A stretch of DNA of 64,000 nt from Haloarcula rubripromontorii (GCF_001280425.1 NZ_LIUF01000004.1:414076-478075), one strand, 5' to 3'. Numbered from the stretch's first letter, positions 1 to 8,942 are shown. The notes: generated by a model not told the origin, from the letters alone. Numbers and translations are program-made.

Positions 1-1
1 G

Positions 2-670
2 TTTGATTACTTCTACGGAACGGGCTTCGGCTGGCATCACCAGAAGATCCACGCGCAGTTGGGCACACTCGGCGAGTTCTTGCTTGGGTTGTGTTTCTGT
101 CCACAGTGTCAGGAGAATGCGACGGCCGAAGGCGTCGATACCGAACGGGCGCGCGAAACGGTAGCCGGCGCGCTGGACGGTATCGTCGCTGGCGACGTGT
201 CACACGAAACCCCGCCGGGGGAGTGGCTCGCGGACCACAGCACCGTCGCCGCATACGTCGATGTCCGTGAACGGACGCTGGCCTCACTGTACGCCACACT
301 GGCTGACGCCGCGGGAACGACACCGCTTGGCTACTACGTCGGCGCACCGGAACCCGGCCGTGAGTGGATCGTCGGAGCCGACCTGCAAGCACTCTCGAAT
401 CACGTCGATTACTACTGTCTGCCGGCCTATGAGTCTACAAGTGACGCAGTCATAGAGGCGTACAACGCTGTGGAGACAGTAACCGATGACGTGCCACTCC
501 ACGTTGGTCTCCTGCCGGGCCATCCGGCTGTCGACGACGAGGATGCCGTGGTCGATATCGTGGAGACGCTCAACTCGAAGGGAGTGCCGCGACTGTCGTT
601 CTATAACTACGGACTGCTTCCGGAGCAGTCACTGGGGTGGGTCGAAACAGCCATCGATGCGGTGAGCTGA
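2..670 (+). CDS. Partial TIM-barrel-like conserved protein, start outside window
   Basis: The reading frame is open from base 2 to the TGA at 668-670, so only the C-terminal 222 residues are visible. A WHHQK motif is followed by LCFCPQCQ, a Cys-rich stretch that could bind metal. After it come strands such as PLGYYVG, VDYYCLPAY, VPLHVGLLPG and VPRLSFYNYG, spaced like the later strands of a (beta/alpha)8 barrel. I recall similar proteins of unknown function, sometimes labelled glycoside-hydrolase-like, in haloarchaea and actinobacteria, but cannot name a family. It lies 46 bp upstream of an enolase-superfamily gene on the same strand, so it is probably the preceding gene of that catabolic operon. 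Catalytic function is unknown. Confidence 0.75.
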   Translation, partial: FDYFYGTGFGWHHQKIHAQLGTLGEFLLGLCFCPQCQENATAEGVDTERARETVAGALDGIVAGDVSHETPPGEWLADHSTVAAYVDVRERTLASLYATLADAAGTTPLGYYVGAPEPGREWIVGADLQALSNHVDYYCLPAYESTSDAVIEAYNAVETVTDDVPLHVGLLPGHPAVDDEDAVVDIVETLNSKGVPRLSFYNYGLLPEQSLGWVETAIDAVS

Positions 671-716
671 GAGGGGGAGCGGTACTTTGATATCGGCTCC
701 CGAACGACAGAAGAGC

Positions 717-1886
717 ATGGAGATAACTGGCGTGTCAGCGGTAACTATAGATGTACCGTTGGCCGACTTGGATGAGCATCTCGGAATCGGACCGTACGTG
801 ACCAACCACGGGAAACTGCACTCGATGGAACGGGTCCTCGTCCGTGTCGACACAGACGAAGGGATTAGCGGCTGGGGCGAAATGCGTGTCTTCCTGTCAC
901 CTGAGGCCACCGAGTCGATCATCGAAGACGGCGTCGGACCGATGATTGAGGGCCAGTCGCCGTTCGAGATCGAGCGACTCCGTCGACAGGTGTTCGTCGA
1001 GTACACGAACGTGGATATGTTCTTTGCGGCGGTCGAAACAGCCTGCTGGGACATCGTCGGCAAAGCCCTCGACAAGCCGGTGTACGAACTGCTCGGCGGG
1101 TGGACAGCACCGACACAGGGGACGCAGCAACATCGGCAAAGCGTCGACGGCAACAGTACTGCACCCGCTGATGTCCCCGTTGCGTTCTGTCTCGGTATCC
1201 TCTCGCCCGAAGAGTCCCGTATCAAGGCACGAGAAGCCCTCGAAGCTGGCTTCACTGTCCTCAAAACGAAGGCAGGGCGGGACTGGCGACAGGACGTCGA
1301 GCGAATCAAAGCGATGCATGACGAAGTCAACGGGCAACTGGAGTTCCGACTCGACCCGAATCAGGGCTGGACGCTGGACCAAGCAGTTCGGGTCGGCGCG
1401 ATGCTCGAAGATGCGGGAATCTACCTGCAGTACATGGAACAACCGATTCGAGTCGATGCACACACGTCGCTAGCTCGGCTCCGGCAGCGACTCCGACAGC
1501 CAATCGCACCGAACGAGGACACCTATATCTCGCATAATCTGCAGTCGCTCGTGGAGACTGGCGCGATGGATGTCGGCGTTATCGACCTGACTCCGGCTGG
1601 CGGTATCAGTGGGATTCGACAGCAGGCTGCCATCCTCGAAGACGCCGGAGTCCCCTTCACGCACCACTGTGCGTTCGACCTGGGGATTCGGACGGCAGCG
1701 ATCCTCCACGCGTTCACCGGCATCCCGGGCTTCTCGTTGCCTCCAGACTCGACGTACTACGGCTGGGAAGCAGACGTCATCGAGACACCGTTCAGCGTCA
1801 GCGATGGCTGCCTCCCAGCCCCGGAGGGTCCCGGTCTCGGCGTCTCTATCGATATGGCCGCCATCGAGGAGTATCGAATTACATGA
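717..1886 (+). CDS. Mandelate racemase/muconate lactonizing enzyme family protein (enolase superfamily)
   Basis: The 389-residue product has both enolase-superfamily domains. The N-terminal capping domain carries the GWGE motif near residue 53. The barrel contains KTK (K183, K185), the Mg2+ ligand D213 in RLDPNQGW, E241 in YMEQP, E267/D268 in PNED, and a late HH pair (316-317) before a DLGI segment. Such enzymes abstract a proton alpha to a carboxylate and usually dehydrate or isomerise sugar acids or cycloisomerise muconates. The substrate cannot be read from sequence. I chose the ATG at 717 because an upstream in-frame TTG at 687 adds residues unlike the family. SDR, RidA and HAD genes follow closely, which fits a catabolic operon acting on a hydroxy or sugar acid. 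Confidence 0.9.
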   Translation: MEITGVSAVTIDVPLADLDEHLGIGPYVTNHGKLHSMERVLVRVDTDEGISGWGEMRVFLSPEATESIIEDGVGPMIEGQSPFEIERLRRQVFVEYTNVDMFFAAVETACWDIVGKALDKPVYELLGGWTAPTQGTQQHRQSVDGNSTAPADVPVAFCLGILSPEESRIKAREALEAGFTVLKTKAGRDWRQDVERIKAMHDEVNGQLEFRLDPNQGWTLDQAVRVGAMLEDAGIYLQYMEQPIRVDAHTSLARLRQRLRQPIAPNEDTYISHNLQSLVETGAMDVGVIDLTPAGGISGIRQQAAILEDAGVPFTHHCAFDLGIRTAAILHAFTGIPGFSLPPDSTYYGWEADVIETPFSVSDGCLPAPEGPGLGVSIDMAAIEEYRIT

Positions 1887-1935
1887 GCGGACAAGAGCAA
1901 CATTCAAGAGGACAGGTTACGTGGGCATCGGTGTC

Positions 1936-2778
1936 ATGGTAGAGCTATCACTAGCGAACCGACCGGCCATCGTAACTGGCGCGTCGCGGGGTATCGGGCG
2001 CGAGATCGCGGCCCGATTCTCCGAAGCGGGTGGCGATGTCGTCGTCTGCTCGCGCACCTACGAGGACGTTGAAGCGGTTGCGACGGAACTAACCAACACA
2101 CACGAGGGCCGCGTCGTTCCGGTCGAGTGTGACGTCACAGACCGTGAGGCGGTTCGGGACCTCGTCGACACGACCATCGAGGAACTCGGGGACGTTCGCG
2201 TGCTTGTGAACAACGCCGGTGGCGCAGACGAGTCCGCCAATCTATTGCACCGGTGTGACGAGGAGACCTTCGAATCGATGGTCGACCTGAACCTGAAGAG
2301 CCAGTTCCTCCTGAGCAAAGCGGTACTGCCGGCGATGGTCGCCGCTGGCGGCGGATCGATAATCCATATGGGCTCGGTCAACGGCCTGTTCGGTATCGGT
2401 CTCTCCGGCTACTCCGAAGCAAAAAGCGGACTGCTGGCTCTCTCCCGAAACATCGCCGCCCACTATGGGCAACACGGGGTCCGCTCGAACGTCGTTTCAG
2501 CGGCGACCATCGAAACGGCAAACAGGCGGGCAGAGATGGAGAACACGGAGGAACGGACCGGAGAGACAAGCGCACGGGAGCGCTGGCTCGACCAGTACCC
2601 GCTCGGCCGCTTCGGCACACCGAGAGAAGTTGCTGATGCAAGCCTGTTCCTCGCTTCCGAGATGTCGAGTTTCGTTACCGGTGAGAATCTGGTACTCGAC
2701 GGCGGATTGACGACGAGCCTGCCGACATCGTTCATCAACGAGATCTACGACGCGGACGATCAGCCGACAGCCAATTAA
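1936..2778 (+). CDS. SDR family NAD(P)-dependent oxidoreductase
   Basis: This is a 280-residue classical short-chain dehydrogenase. It shows the cofactor motif TGASRGIG (14-21), NNAG (92-95), the structural Asn in DLNL, and the catalytic Ser147-Tyr159-x3-Lys163. The C-terminal FVTGENLVLDGG is typical of FabG-like and sugar or polyol dehydrogenases. An insertion around residues 195-215 forms the substrate lid. The frame is open much further upstream, but family alignment places the start at ATG 1936. It lies 49 bp after the enolase-superfamily gene and 5 bp before RidA, so it probably oxidises or reduces an intermediate of the same pathway. Confidence 0.92.
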   Translation: MVELSLANRPAIVTGASRGIGREIAARFSEAGGDVVVCSRTYEDVEAVATELTNTHEGRVVPVECDVTDREAVRDLVDTTIEELGDVRVLVNNAGGADESANLLHRCDEETFESMVDLNLKSQFLLSKAVLPAMVAAGGGSIIHMGSVNGLFGIGLSGYSEAKSGLLALSRNIAAHYGQHGVRSNVVSAATIETANRRAEMENTEERTGETSARERWLDQYPLGRFGTPREVADASLFLASEMSSFVTGENLVLDGGLTTSLPTSFINEIYDADDQPTAN

Positions 2779-2783
2779 CAACC

Positions 2784-3158
2784 ATGGAAGAACTAACAAC
2801 TGACGACGCACCCGACAGTATCGGCCCGTATTCACAGGGAATCGCTAGCGGCGACCGCATTTATGTTTCCGGACAGGGACCAGTCGACCCGGACACCGGC
2901 GAGGTAATCCAGGGCACCCCCGGCGAGCAGACTCGACGCACACTCCAGAACGTTGCGGCGGTGCTACAGGCCGGGGGCGCGTCGCTCGACGATGTCGTGA
3001 AGGCGACGGTATTCGTGAAGGATATGCGGTACTACGACGAGGTAAACGAGGTGTACGGTGAGCTCATGTCACCACCATATCCTGCTCGCAGCGCCGTGGA
3101 GGTCGTTAAATTGCCGGTGGATATCGACGTCGAAATAGAAGTCGTTGCAGAACGGTAG
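2784..3158 (+). CDS. RidA family (YjgF/YER057c/UK114) enamine/imine deaminase
   Basis: The 124-residue product matches RidA over its full length: IGPYSQGI near the N terminus, YVSGQGPVDP, LDDVVKATVFVKDM, and YPARSAVEV with the Arg that binds the substrate carboxylate. RidA proteins hydrolyse reactive enamine/imine intermediates made by PLP enzymes and occur as trimers. Here it sits between an SDR (5 bp) and a HAD phosphatase (1 bp), so it is part of the operon rather than a stand-alone housekeeping copy. A second RidA lies at 15222. The operon context hints at an amino or imino intermediate, which is inference. Confidence 0.93.
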   Translation: MEELTTDDAPDSIGPYSQGIASGDRIYVSGQGPVDPDTGEVIQGTPGEQTRRTLQNVAAVLQAGGASLDDVVKATVFVKDMRYYDEVNEVYGELMSPPYPARSAVEVVKLPVDIDVEIEVVAER

Positions 3159-3159
3159 T

Positions 3160-3798
3160 ATGTCGCACCTGATAGTGTTCGACCTCGATGGGACGCTCAC
3201 TCGGCAGCGCGGTGGGTTCGAGCTATTGCACACCCTCTATGGAACGACGCCAGAAGCCGAGACACTGATGGACCATTTCGAGGCCGGAGAAATTACGTTT
3301 GCAGAGTGGTGTCGAGGAGCGGTCGACGTGTGGCGTGCGAACGATGTCACCAAGTCGGACATCGAGCGCGCGACCCGGGCTGTCAAGCCGAAAGCGGGTG
3401 CTGTCGACCTCCTCGAACACCTCCAGCAAACGGATCTCCAGTTTGGTATCCTCAGTGCTGGCGTCGCAAACCTCGCGAAGCGATTCGAGCCATACGAACC
3501 AGCATTCGTTCGCGGAAACTGGCTTCGATTTGAGGATAGCCGGATTTCGGGAATCGATGTCGGTGTTGGTCCCGATGAGAAAGGAGAATTACTGAGAGAG
3601 ATTCGAACCAGGCAAAGCCCCACTTCAATCACCTATATCGGCGATTCGCACACTGATACGGAGGCGTTCGTCGAGGCAGATACAGCGATGTTGTTCGACC
3701 CGGACGAACGAATTCCTGAAAGAGCAATCGACGCAGCGGATACAATCATAGAGCGCGGAGATATGAGAGAAATGCGAAAATATATTCTGACAATCTAG
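3160..3798 (+). CDS. HAD superfamily phosphatase (PSP-like)
   Basis: This 212-residue HAD hydrolase begins with FDLDGTLT, whose Asp8 and Asp10 are the nucleophile and acid/base. It has a SAGV motif II region (LQFGILSAGVANL) and motif IV GDSHTD near residue 165. The general layout resembles phosphoserine phosphatase, although the substrate is unknown. The ATG at 3160 follows the RidA stop by one base, so the two genes are probably translationally coupled. This is the last gene of the operon. The following 250 bp are AT-rich and gene-free, and the C-terminal codons are themselves unusually A/T-rich. Confidence 0.88.
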   Translation: MSHLIVFDLDGTLTRQRGGFELLHTLYGTTPEAETLMDHFEAGEITFAEWCRGAVDVWRANDVTKSDIERATRAVKPKAGAVDLLEHLQQTDLQFGILSAGVANLAKRFEPYEPAFVRGNWLRFEDSRISGIDVGVGPDEKGELLREIRTRQSPTSITYIGDSHTDTEAFVEADTAMLFDPDERIPERAIDAADTIIERGDMREMRKYILTI

Positions 3799-3861
3799 TC
3801 TCATATTTCCAAGATAGCATTATATTCTCAAACGCGTACAGTTCACCAGCCGTTCTGCAAT

Positions 3862-3875
3862 ATATAGCTCTATAT
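3862..3875. repeat. Small AT-rich inverted repeat in the 3.8-4.05 kb spacer
   Basis: ATATAG and CTATAT arms are separated by CT. They lie in the 256-bp spacer between the HAD gene and the EamA gene. There is no adjoining start codon or clear promoter, and it may simply be AT-rich sequence. The rest of the spacer shows no coding signal. Confidence 0.25.
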
Positions 3876-4021
3876 TTACCATAAGTTACATCATTCAGGA
3901 CAAGTTGTCGCCATCTCTCCGTCTAGATGGAGCATAGGTTTCGATGAGAGGGTTGAACCGCTGTCGAAATCGCCTGCTAGCGTAGTGGCAACATCTGTCA
4001 ATTTCTAACGGGCTTCGACGG

Positions 4022-4029
4022 CTCTTTTA
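4022..4029 (+). promoter_or_regulatory. TATA-like element for EamA gene
   Basis: CTTTTACC is centred about 29 bp before ATG 4055 in otherwise GC-rich sequence. The spacing fits a leaderless haloarchaeal transcript. Confidence 0.45.
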
Positions 4030-4054
4030 CCGTCCGGCGGCGACCGATAACTGA

Positions 4055-4987
4055 ATGAGTCGCTATCGAACGACCGGTTGCTTTCTGCTCTTGGCTGCAA
4101 TCTGGGGTACTGCCTTCATGGCGACAGACGTCGGCCTCGCCGACCTGCCGCCGGTACCGTTCGCCGCCGCCCGCTTCGACATCGCCTCCGTCCTCCTGTT
4201 CGCCGCGTTGGCCGTCACCGGGTCGCTAGAACGACCGCAAACACGCGATGACTACGTGTACGTCCTCGCTGGCGGGACGCTTATGATCGGAATACATCAC
4301 GTATTCCTGTTTACCGGGCAACAGTACGTCACCGGGGCGGTCGCCGCCGTGCTGCTCGGTCTCGTTCCCGTCGTGACCCCCGCGTTGACGAAGCTCGTGT
4401 CCAGCGATGACACGTTCACCGCAAACACCGGTGTTGGCGTAGTACTCGGGTTCACCGGCGTTGTCGTGATTGCTAACCCCGACCCGGCAAACCTCCTCAG
4501 CAGTACTATCGGGATCGCACTCGTGTTCGCGTCAGCGCTGGCCTTCGCCATCCCGGCTGTTGTCACGCACAACACCAGCCCGTCGATGTCGTTTCTGGCC
4601 ACACAGGCGTGGTTGATGGTTATCGGGGCCGTAGTCCTCCATCTCACCGTACTCGTGCTTCCCGGACAGTCGTTTGCGGACGCATCGTGGACGCTGTCCG
4701 CATTTGCGGCGCTGTTGTATTTGGCTGTCGTCGCCGGCATCGGTGGCTTCCTGCTGTACTTCCGCTTACTTGACCAGCTGGGGCCTATCGAGATGAGCTT
4801 CATCGAATACGTCATTCCGCTGTTCGCCGCGCTTGCCGGCTGGATCGTGCTCGACCAGCAAGTCACGCTCGCTACCATCGGCGGATTCGCGTGCATCCTC
4901 ATGGGGTTCATTGCGGCAAAGTGGACGGCGTTGCGAGCGGAACTGCGTCGGGTCGTCGAGCCGAAACCCAGTCCACCGGCCGACTGA
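4055..4987 (+). CDS. EamA/DMT superfamily transporter (ten-helix)
   Basis: The 310-residue integral membrane protein consists of two EamA repeats of five helices each. It opens with the typical LLAAIWGTAFMATDVGL and FAAARFDIASVLLF segments. The second repeat ends with PIEMSFIEYVIPLFAALAGW and a short basic C terminus. Members of the family export metabolites such as amino acids, nucleosides or drugs; specificity cannot be assigned. It is monocistronic, with gaps of about 250 bp before and 300 bp after. Related ten-helix EamA genes occur at 35622-36617 and 60798-61787. Confidence 0.92.
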   Translation: MSRYRTTGCFLLLAAIWGTAFMATDVGLADLPPVPFAAARFDIASVLLFAALAVTGSLERPQTRDDYVYVLAGGTLMIGIHHVFLFTGQQYVTGAVAAVLLGLVPVVTPALTKLVSSDDTFTANTGVGVVLGFTGVVVIANPDPANLLSSTIGIALVFASALAFAIPAVVTHNTSPSMSFLATQAWLMVIGAVVLHLTVLVLPGQSFADASWTLSAFAALLYLAVVAGIGGFLLYFRLLDQLGPIEMSFIEYVIPLFAALAGWIVLDQQVTLATIGGFACILMGFIAAKWTALRAELRRVVEPKPSPPAD

Positions 4988-5260
4988 CCGAGACCAGTCT
5001 GCTGAACAGCACTGACTGGAATATCCGGCTGAATCGAGAAGATCGGCAGCGAAGCGAGAAGCGGTAAGCATAGCCGTTAGGCAGGAGCGACAACGGCGTC
5101 GCACTTCTGAAAACAAGCGAACTGCAACCGGTATTCTGCTATCTTTTCAGCGGATCGGCGGCAGCACTCGCCATTTGCCGATAAACACGACTGCAAACGG
5201 AAGCTTGTAAGCGACGCCCGCATCATAGCCGGTTGCACATACTGGCGGGGCTGACGGGTT
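4988..5260. other. Intergenic region without recognised gene
   Basis: No ORF here has haloarchaeal coding character in any frame. Short frames run through it on the minus strand but look like read-through of non-coding sequence. Apart from the promoter of the next gene at its right edge, I see no hairpin or repeat. Confidence 0.5.
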
Positions 5261-5268
5261 TTTATAAG
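5261..5268 (+). promoter_or_regulatory. TATA box of dicarboxylate/amino-acid symporter gene
   Basis: TTTATAAG is centred about 24 bp upstream of ATG 5289. This supports that start over the upstream TTG at 5277 and implies an essentially leaderless mRNA. Confidence 0.65.
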
Positions 5269-5288
5269 ATCGCCCGTTGCCGTATGGT

Positions 5289-6593
5289 ATGATACGATCC
5301 GCTCGGGCACTGTGGAGCCGCTATCGATCCATCCCGCTCATCTGGCGCATCTTCGTCGCTTTCGTGGTGGGAACAGGTGCCGGTATCGCGTTCGGGGAGC
5401 AGATGGCCGTAGTCAGACCAGTAGGCGACCTCTTCCTTCGACTGCTCAATATGCTGGTCATCCCGATTATCGTCTTCACACTACTGACCGGCATTCGGCA
5501 GCTCTCCCCCGCGAAACTTGGGAAGATTGGTGGTGCGACAGTTGGCCTCTACGCCCTGACGACGACCCTCGCAGGCATCATTGGCCTTGCAGTTGCAAAC
5601 GTGCTTCAGCCGGGCCGTGGAATCGAGTTCGGCGGCGGTGAAGCGCAATCGAAAGCGCCGCCGTCATTGCTGGATGTTGTGCTCGGTATCGTGCCAAACA
5701 ATCCCGTCGCGGCGCTTGCAGAGGGGAATCTGCTGGCGACGGTTTTCTTCGTCATCGTATTCGGAATCGCGCTGACGTATGTCCGCTCCCAGCAGGACGC
5801 ACTTGCAGAGAGCGTCGATTCGGTGTTCGAGGCCTTCGAAGTGGGTGCTGAAGCGATGTTCGTCATCGTTCGAGGGGTGCTCGAATTCGGTGTACTCGGC
5901 GTGTTCGCGTTGATGGCGTCCGGCATCGGCACTGAAGGCATCGGCCTGTTTTCTTCGCTGGGCGAACTCGTGTTGGCAGTCGCAATCGCAATCGTCATTC
6001 ACATCGGCTTTACCTATCTCGTTTTCTTGATGGGTGTGGTCGCCGATGTCTCCCCGATTGCGTTCCTCAGCGGGGCAAGAGACGCGATGGTAACCGCATT
6101 CGCAACGCGGTCGTCGAGCGGAACGCTCCCTGTCACGATGCGTAATGCGGACGAAGACCTGCAGATCGCCGAGCGGGTGTATTCGTTCACCCTTCCAGTC
6201 GGTGCAACGGCGAATATGGACGGGGCCGCCATCCGACAGGCAATCACCGTGATGTTCGCTGCAAACGTCGTCGGACAGCCACTGGTACTTACTGAACAGG
6301 TCTTCGTCTTGATCGTGGCTGTCCTCATCAGTATCGGAACCGCTGGCGTTCCGGGAGCAGGCATTGTCATGCTCACTGTGATTCTTACACAGGTTGGCCT
6401 CCCGCTGGAGGTCGTTGGGTTCGTCGCCGGCGTGGACCCAATCCTCGGGCGGATTGCGACGATGAACAACGTCACAGGTGACCTCGCAGTTTCGACCGTT
6501 GTGGGAAAGTGGAACGACGGACTCGACCGTGGTGCGGGCGTCTGGTCACGGAACCTGAGCGGCGTCGCCGAGTTCGTTCCCGGTGACGATTAG
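5289..6593 (+). CDS. Dicarboxylate/amino acid:cation symporter (DAACS, GltP-like)
   Basis: The 434-residue membrane transporter is of the SLC1/GltPh fold. It has the N-terminal helix with WRIFVAFVVGTGAGI and the re-entrant hairpin HP1 serine-rich motif TRSSSGTLPVT. The TM7 motif is ANMDGAA (NMDG). HP2/TM8 has GVPGAGIVML and a later DPILGRIATMNNVTGD, whose Asp and Asn residues contact substrate and Na+ in GltPh. It probably imports glutamate, aspartate or C4-dicarboxylates with Na+. A TATA box 24 bp upstream supports ATG 5289. It stands alone, with no metabolic partner nearby. Confidence 0.93.
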   Translation: MIRSARALWSRYRSIPLIWRIFVAFVVGTGAGIAFGEQMAVVRPVGDLFLRLLNMLVIPIIVFTLLTGIRQLSPAKLGKIGGATVGLYALTTTLAGIIGLAVANVLQPGRGIEFGGGEAQSKAPPSLLDVVLGIVPNNPVAALAEGNLLATVFFVIVFGIALTYVRSQQDALAESVDSVFEAFEVGAEAMFVIVRGVLEFGVLGVFALMASGIGTEGIGLFSSLGELVLAVAIAIVIHIGFTYLVFLMGVVADVSPIAFLSGARDAMVTAFATRSSSGTLPVTMRNADEDLQIAERVYSFTLPVGATANMDGAAIRQAITVMFAANVVGQPLVLTEQVFVLIVAVLISIGTAGVPGAGIVMLTVILTQVGLPLEVVGFVAGVDPILGRIATMNNVTGDLAVSTVVGKWNDGLDRGAGVWSRNLSGVAEFVPGDD

Positions 6594-6797
6594 GGGACAC
6601 CGGCGAAAGCGATTGACACAGAACCTAATGCTGGTACAGTTGTTATTCTAATCTATACGACGAGAGATACGTCCCACGACTGGCCTGATAACAACAGTAT
6701 GAGCGAGTCTCGCGCCGGGCACGCGTTTCAGCAGCGTTTGTCCGGCCGATTCGTAGTATCACCGCAGCCTCAGAAACCGCGCCGTAGCAGTGTCAGT

Positions 6798-7661
6798 TCA
6801 CTTGGTTCGTTTCCGTTCCTGCGTCGGGTGGTCTGTGACGTACACTTTCGTCTCGTCCGGAACGTCGTCAGTGACCCAGGAGTTCGCCCCGATGCTGACG
6901 TGATCACCAACAGTAATAGCACCCAGCACTTTCGTGCCCGCGCCGATGACGACGTGGTCGCCGATGTCCGGGTGTCGTTTGTATCCCTTTTTTAATCTGT
7001 GTTCGTCGCTCTCGTCTGCTTCAAAATGGAGTGCGCCAAGCGTCACGTCCTGATAGAGGCGGACCCACTCCCCCACAGTGGTGGTTTCACCGATGACGAC
7101 ACCGGTTCCGTGGTCGATGAAGAAGTGGTCGCCGATCTCAGCGCCGGGGTGGATGTCGATGCCGGTCTCAGTCTTGGCGTATTCAGTGAGTTCGCGAGCG
7201 TACTCGGAGGCTTCGGCCTCGTAGAGAGTATGTGCGACCCGCTGTACGAGTATCGCCATGAATCCCGGATAGGACCGGATTATCTCCATGTACGTCTTCG
7301 CTGCCGGATCGCCTTTGAACGCGGCCTCGACGTCTTTTTTGAGTCGCCTGCGAACCGCCGGGAGTTGATCGATGACGGCATCGACTGTTTCAGCGGGGTC
7401 CGATCCGGAGTACGGTCTGATCCCGGCAAAGAAGAGGCCGCCCAGGGTGTCGAGACGGTCCAGAACGGCGAGTTCGTCTCGGACCAGTTCAGCGGCGTTC
7501 CAGCAGGTCGGGAAGAACAGTCGTTTGAGGATGTCGACTTCCGGTCTTCGGTGTTCCCGTCGCGGGAACTCCATCTGTGTCTGGGTCGGAAACGGTTCTT
7601 CGTCTGCCCGGTACGCCGCGAACAGTTTCTCGTGCGCGTCGCCTGTGTAACAGTAGTCCAT
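6798..7661 (-). CDS. cysE: Serine O-acetyltransferase (EpsC/CysE type)
   Basis: The 287-residue product has an all-helical N-terminal SAT domain followed by a left-handed beta-helix of hexapeptide repeats: IHPGAEIGDHFFIDHGTG, VVIGETTTVG, IGDHVVIGAGTKVLG, ITVGDHVSIGANSWV. It makes O-acetylserine from serine and acetyl-CoA, the first step of cysteine synthesis. The N-terminal extension and lack of a long C-terminal tail resemble the EpsC subgroup. No cysK lies in the window. It is convergent with the upstream symporter gene. The 204 bp between them hold only an unconvincing short frame that runs antisense into cysE. Confidence 0.92.
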   Translation of the reverse strand: MDYCYTGDAHEKLFAAYRADEEPFPTQTQMEFPRREHRRPEVDILKRLFFPTCWNAAELVRDELAVLDRLDTLGGLFFAGIRPYSGSDPAETVDAVIDQLPAVRRRLKKDVEAAFKGDPAAKTYMEIIRSYPGFMAILVQRVAHTLYEAEASEYARELTEYAKTETGIDIHPGAEIGDHFFIDHGTGVVIGETTTVGEWVRLYQDVTLGALHFEADESDEHRLKKGYKRHPDIGDHVVIGAGTKVLGAITVGDHVSIGANSWVTDDVPDETKVYVTDHPTQERKRTK

Positions 7662-7780
7662 ATCGAGATGTTGACCTGAACCACCTTAGTCTTGAAACAA
7701 CAGTTGTCCATTCATCGATATGTTGTGTTCTCGCTGGCGCAGTAGTCTGGAACCGAGCAGCATCATAGAGTGAGAGGTAG

Positions 7781-7787
7781 TTATTTG
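7781..7787 (+). promoter_or_regulatory. TATA-like element of small zinc-protein gene
   Basis: TTATTTG is centred about 28 bp before ATG 7812. It supports the internal ATG over an upstream in-frame start at 7770. Confidence 0.45.
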
Positions 7788-7811
7788 ATACTGGCTTGTC
7801 ATCGACGCTGT

Positions 7812-8012
7812 ATGAACGGCGAGTGCTACTTCTGTCACGGCATCGTGTCAGCACCCGAAGAAGGCCATATCTGGCTGCGTGAGCACGACAGCCACGAAGT
7901 GTACATGCACGAACAGTGTGCCAGTGGCCACAACGTCATCGAAGGGGGACAGAGCCCGGCCGGTGAACTCCTGATTACGTGCCCGGAATGTGGCGAAGTC
8001 GAGACAGTGTAG
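7812..8012 (+). CDS. Small double-CxxC zinc-binding protein
   Basis: A 66-residue acidic protein has one CYFCHG motif at the N terminus and one CPECGE motif at the C terminus, with His-rich intervening sequence (HDSHEVYMHEQC). The two Cys pairs suggest a single zinc-ribbon or treble-clef-like site. Small zinc-finger proteins of this size are common in haloarchaea and mostly uncharacterised. A TATA-like element 28 bp upstream supports ATG 7812 and a leaderless transcript. Neighbours (cysE divergent, folD convergent) give no functional clue. Confidence 0.75.
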   Translation: MNGECYFCHGIVSAPEEGHIWLREHDSHEVYMHEQCASGHNVIEGGQSPAGELLITCPECGEVETV

Positions 8013-8048
8013 CAGCCCACGCAGGCACCCTGTAGGCGGGTATCTGTC

Positions 8049-8942
8049 CTACGGGAGTGTAATATCGACGCCGGACTGGAGGCTAGCTGCTTTTACTGTA
8101 TTGTACATCAGCATCGCAATGGTGAGCGGGCCGACTCCACCGGGGACCGGCGTGATGGCGTCCGCTTTCGCTCTGGCGCTTTCGAAGTCTACGTCCCCGA
8201 CGAGTTTGTACCCTTTGTCCGTGTCAGCATCAACCCGATTGATACCGACATCGATGACCGTCGTGCCGTCCGAGAGCATCGATCCGTCGATCATCTCTGG
8301 GACGCCGGCAGCGGCGATCACGATGTCGGCATCGCGAGTCTTGTCTGCGAGATCGTCAGTCCGTGAGTGACACACGGTCGTCGTCGCGTTGCCGCCCGGT
8401 CCGTACTGGATGAGCAGGTTCGCCATTGGTTTGCCGACGATGTCTGAGCGGCCGACGACGACAGCGTCTTTTCCCGCCGTCTCAACGCCAGTTTCGGCCA
8501 GTATTTTCTGTATTCCGTGGGGCGTGCAAGGCTTGTATCGTGCGTTCCCTGCGACGAGTCGGCCGACGTTTTCGGGGTGGAACCCGTCGACATCTTTTAT
8601 CGGGTCGATGCGCTCCAGCACGTCACGCTTGGTCACGTGGTCGGGGACCGGCATCTGGACGAGAATCCCGTGGACGGCCGGGTCCGCGTTCAGTTCGTCG
8701 ATGGTCGCAAACAGTGTCTCAGCCGGTTCGTCCGGGCCGATTTCGTAATGGAACCCCTCGATGCCGATCTCCTCACAGGCCTGTTGTTTCATCGAGACGT
8801 ACGTCTCACTCGCGCCGTCGTCGCTCATCAGCACAGTCGCCAGCCCCGGTGTGACGCCCTCGCTGACGAGCGTGTCCGTACACGCCGCCACGCCTTCTGT
8901 GATCTGGTCGCCGATCTCGTTACCGTCGATTATCGTTGTCAT
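8049..8942 (-). CDS. folD: Bifunctional methylene-THF dehydrogenase/methenyl-THF cyclohydrolase
   Basis: The 297-residue product aligns over the full length of FolD. The catalytic Tyr48 and Lys52 lie in TYVSMKQ. Further motifs are GILVQMPVPDHV, DVDGFHP, CTPHGIQKIL, the NADP loop VVGRSDIVGKP, and the C-terminal TPVPGGVGPLTIAML. FolD interconverts 5,10-methylene- and 10-formyl-tetrahydrofolate. I set the start at the ATG at 8942 because it precedes the conserved IIDG segment; the open frame extends 54 codons further but has no family similarity there. It is divergent from trpE. Confidence 0.95.
   Translation of the reverse strand: MTTIIDGNEIGDQITEGVAACTDTLVSEGVTPGLATVLMSDDGASETYVSMKQQACEEIGIEGFHYEIGPDEPAETLFATIDELNADPAVHGILVQMPVPDHVTKRDVLERIDPIKDVDGFHPENVGRLVAGNARYKPCTPHGIQKILAETGVETAGKDAVVVGRSDIVGKPMANLLIQYGPGGNATTTVCHSRTDDLADKTRDADIVIAAAGVPEMIDGSMLSDGTTVIDVGINRVDADTDKGYKLVGDVDFESARAKADAITPVPGGVGPLTIAMLMYNTVKAASLQSGVDITLP

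Noticed and set aside
6699-6995. 98-codon plus-strand ORF
   Set aside because: Most of it is antisense to cysE and the N-terminal part is Ser/Arg-rich without a promoter.
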